A stretch of 40,375 nt of DNA from JACQKA01 sp964462785. Its GTDB lineage: Bacteria; Patescibacteriota; Minisyncoccia; Phycocordibacterales; UBA2100. Of this stretch, positions 40,322 through 40,375 are shown in pieces. The number at the start of each line of letters is the position of its first letter. Position 1 is the first letter of the stretch. The stretch is from assembly GCA_964462785.1 (NCBI GenBank), contig CAYWZA010000008.1, positions 1-40,375 on the forward strand. Reading direction: 5' to 3'. Below the pieces are notes generated by a model. That model saw only the letters and a list, made by a program, of their open reading frames with translations, was not told where the DNA came from and searched no databases. The translations under genes and the position numbers were made by a program.

Positions 40322-40375
40322 TGTACTTCCCCCATTTCTTTGAACACTGAACTTGTGTAGTTAATGATGCCGTTT
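40322..40375 (+). mobile_element. IS3-family-type left end, running off the window
   Basis: TGTACTTCCCCCATTTCTTT then GAACAC and TTGTGTAGTTA has the form of an IS3/IS150-type terminal repeat and resembles the sequence at 31111 in the same orientation. An OrfA start would be expected just beyond the window; ATGATG occurs at 40364-40369. Confidence 0.6.

Noticed and set aside
1..40375. CRISPR array, tRNA or rRNA genes
   Set aside because: No regularly spaced repeats, no tRNA T-loop/acceptor pattern and no rRNA-like conserved blocks were recognised by eye; a short or divergent tRNA could be missed.

Overview
The window reads as a chromosome fragment of a Candidate Phyla Radiation (Patescibacteria/Parcubacteria-like) bacterium. 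This placement is inference. It rests on moderate-to-high GC in the first 31 kb, many small membrane or secreted proteins of unknown function, a membrane-anchored solute-binding protein without its permease, DUF5667-like and DUF5666-like secreted proteins, short PNTG-type sortase substrates, few biosynthetic genes and dense packing. No tRNA, rRNA or CRISPR array was recognised.

Layout. 1-2400: groES-groEL on the minus strand with a strong sigma70-type promoter upstream and a highly structured non-coding segment downstream. 2400-4010: a secreted PKD-like protein. 4270-8630: secG, a membrane-anchored oligopeptide-binding-type protein, RNase J and a small hypothetical, all on the plus strand. 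8670-14630: an MFS transporter and a DNA repair cluster (MutY-like glycosylase, HAD phosphatase, endonuclease III, DNA polymerase IV) next to a VKOR-like membrane oxidoreductase. 14670-20050: membrane and metal genes (DUF4870-like protein, ZIP transporter with an extra domain, a 49-residue Cys/His-rich protein, YibE/F) followed by secreted proteins including a metzincin-like protease. 20170-23640: one large fused 2-oxoacid (indolepyruvate-type) ferredoxin oxidoreductase. 23760-26290: two sortases around a minimal VPNTG substrate, then a secreted DUF5666-like protein. 26320-30920: TrmH/RlmB-type rRNA methyltransferase, a SAM methyltransferase, small DUF1428 and YCII-like proteins, and a membrane-anchored coiled-coil protein.

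From about 31110 to the right edge lies an accessory island. Base composition drops to visibly AT-rich in the minus-strand operon. Both sides carry the same type of IS3-family left end (31111 and 40322, 27 of 35 bases identical). Just inside the left end is a chimeric ORF joining an IS3 OrfA-like helix-turn-helix to the C-terminal part of a large serine recombinase. The cargo is a tight five-gene minus-strand operon: AbiEi antitoxin, AbiEii nucleotidyltransferase toxin, EcoRI-type adenine methyltransferase, DUF262-HNH nuclease (GmrSD/SspE-like architecture) and a 1089-residue membrane KAP P-loop NTPase. A divergent 564-residue AlbA_2 (Schlafen-like) protein follows. I consider this operon the best candidate for an undescribed system: a toxin-antitoxin pair, a DNA modification enzyme, a DUF262-HNH nuclease and a membrane NTPase in one transcription unit.

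Regulation. Several genes have -10-like hexamers only 6-7 bases before the start codon, three of them with a recognisable -35, which predicts leaderless mRNAs. Others have strong Shine-Dalgarno sequences. Hairpin terminators are clear at 8637, 9851, 12391, 18404, 20103 and 28783. Coordinates for starts were adjusted where an internal start codon fits the family, ribosome-binding site or promoter better than the longest open frame.
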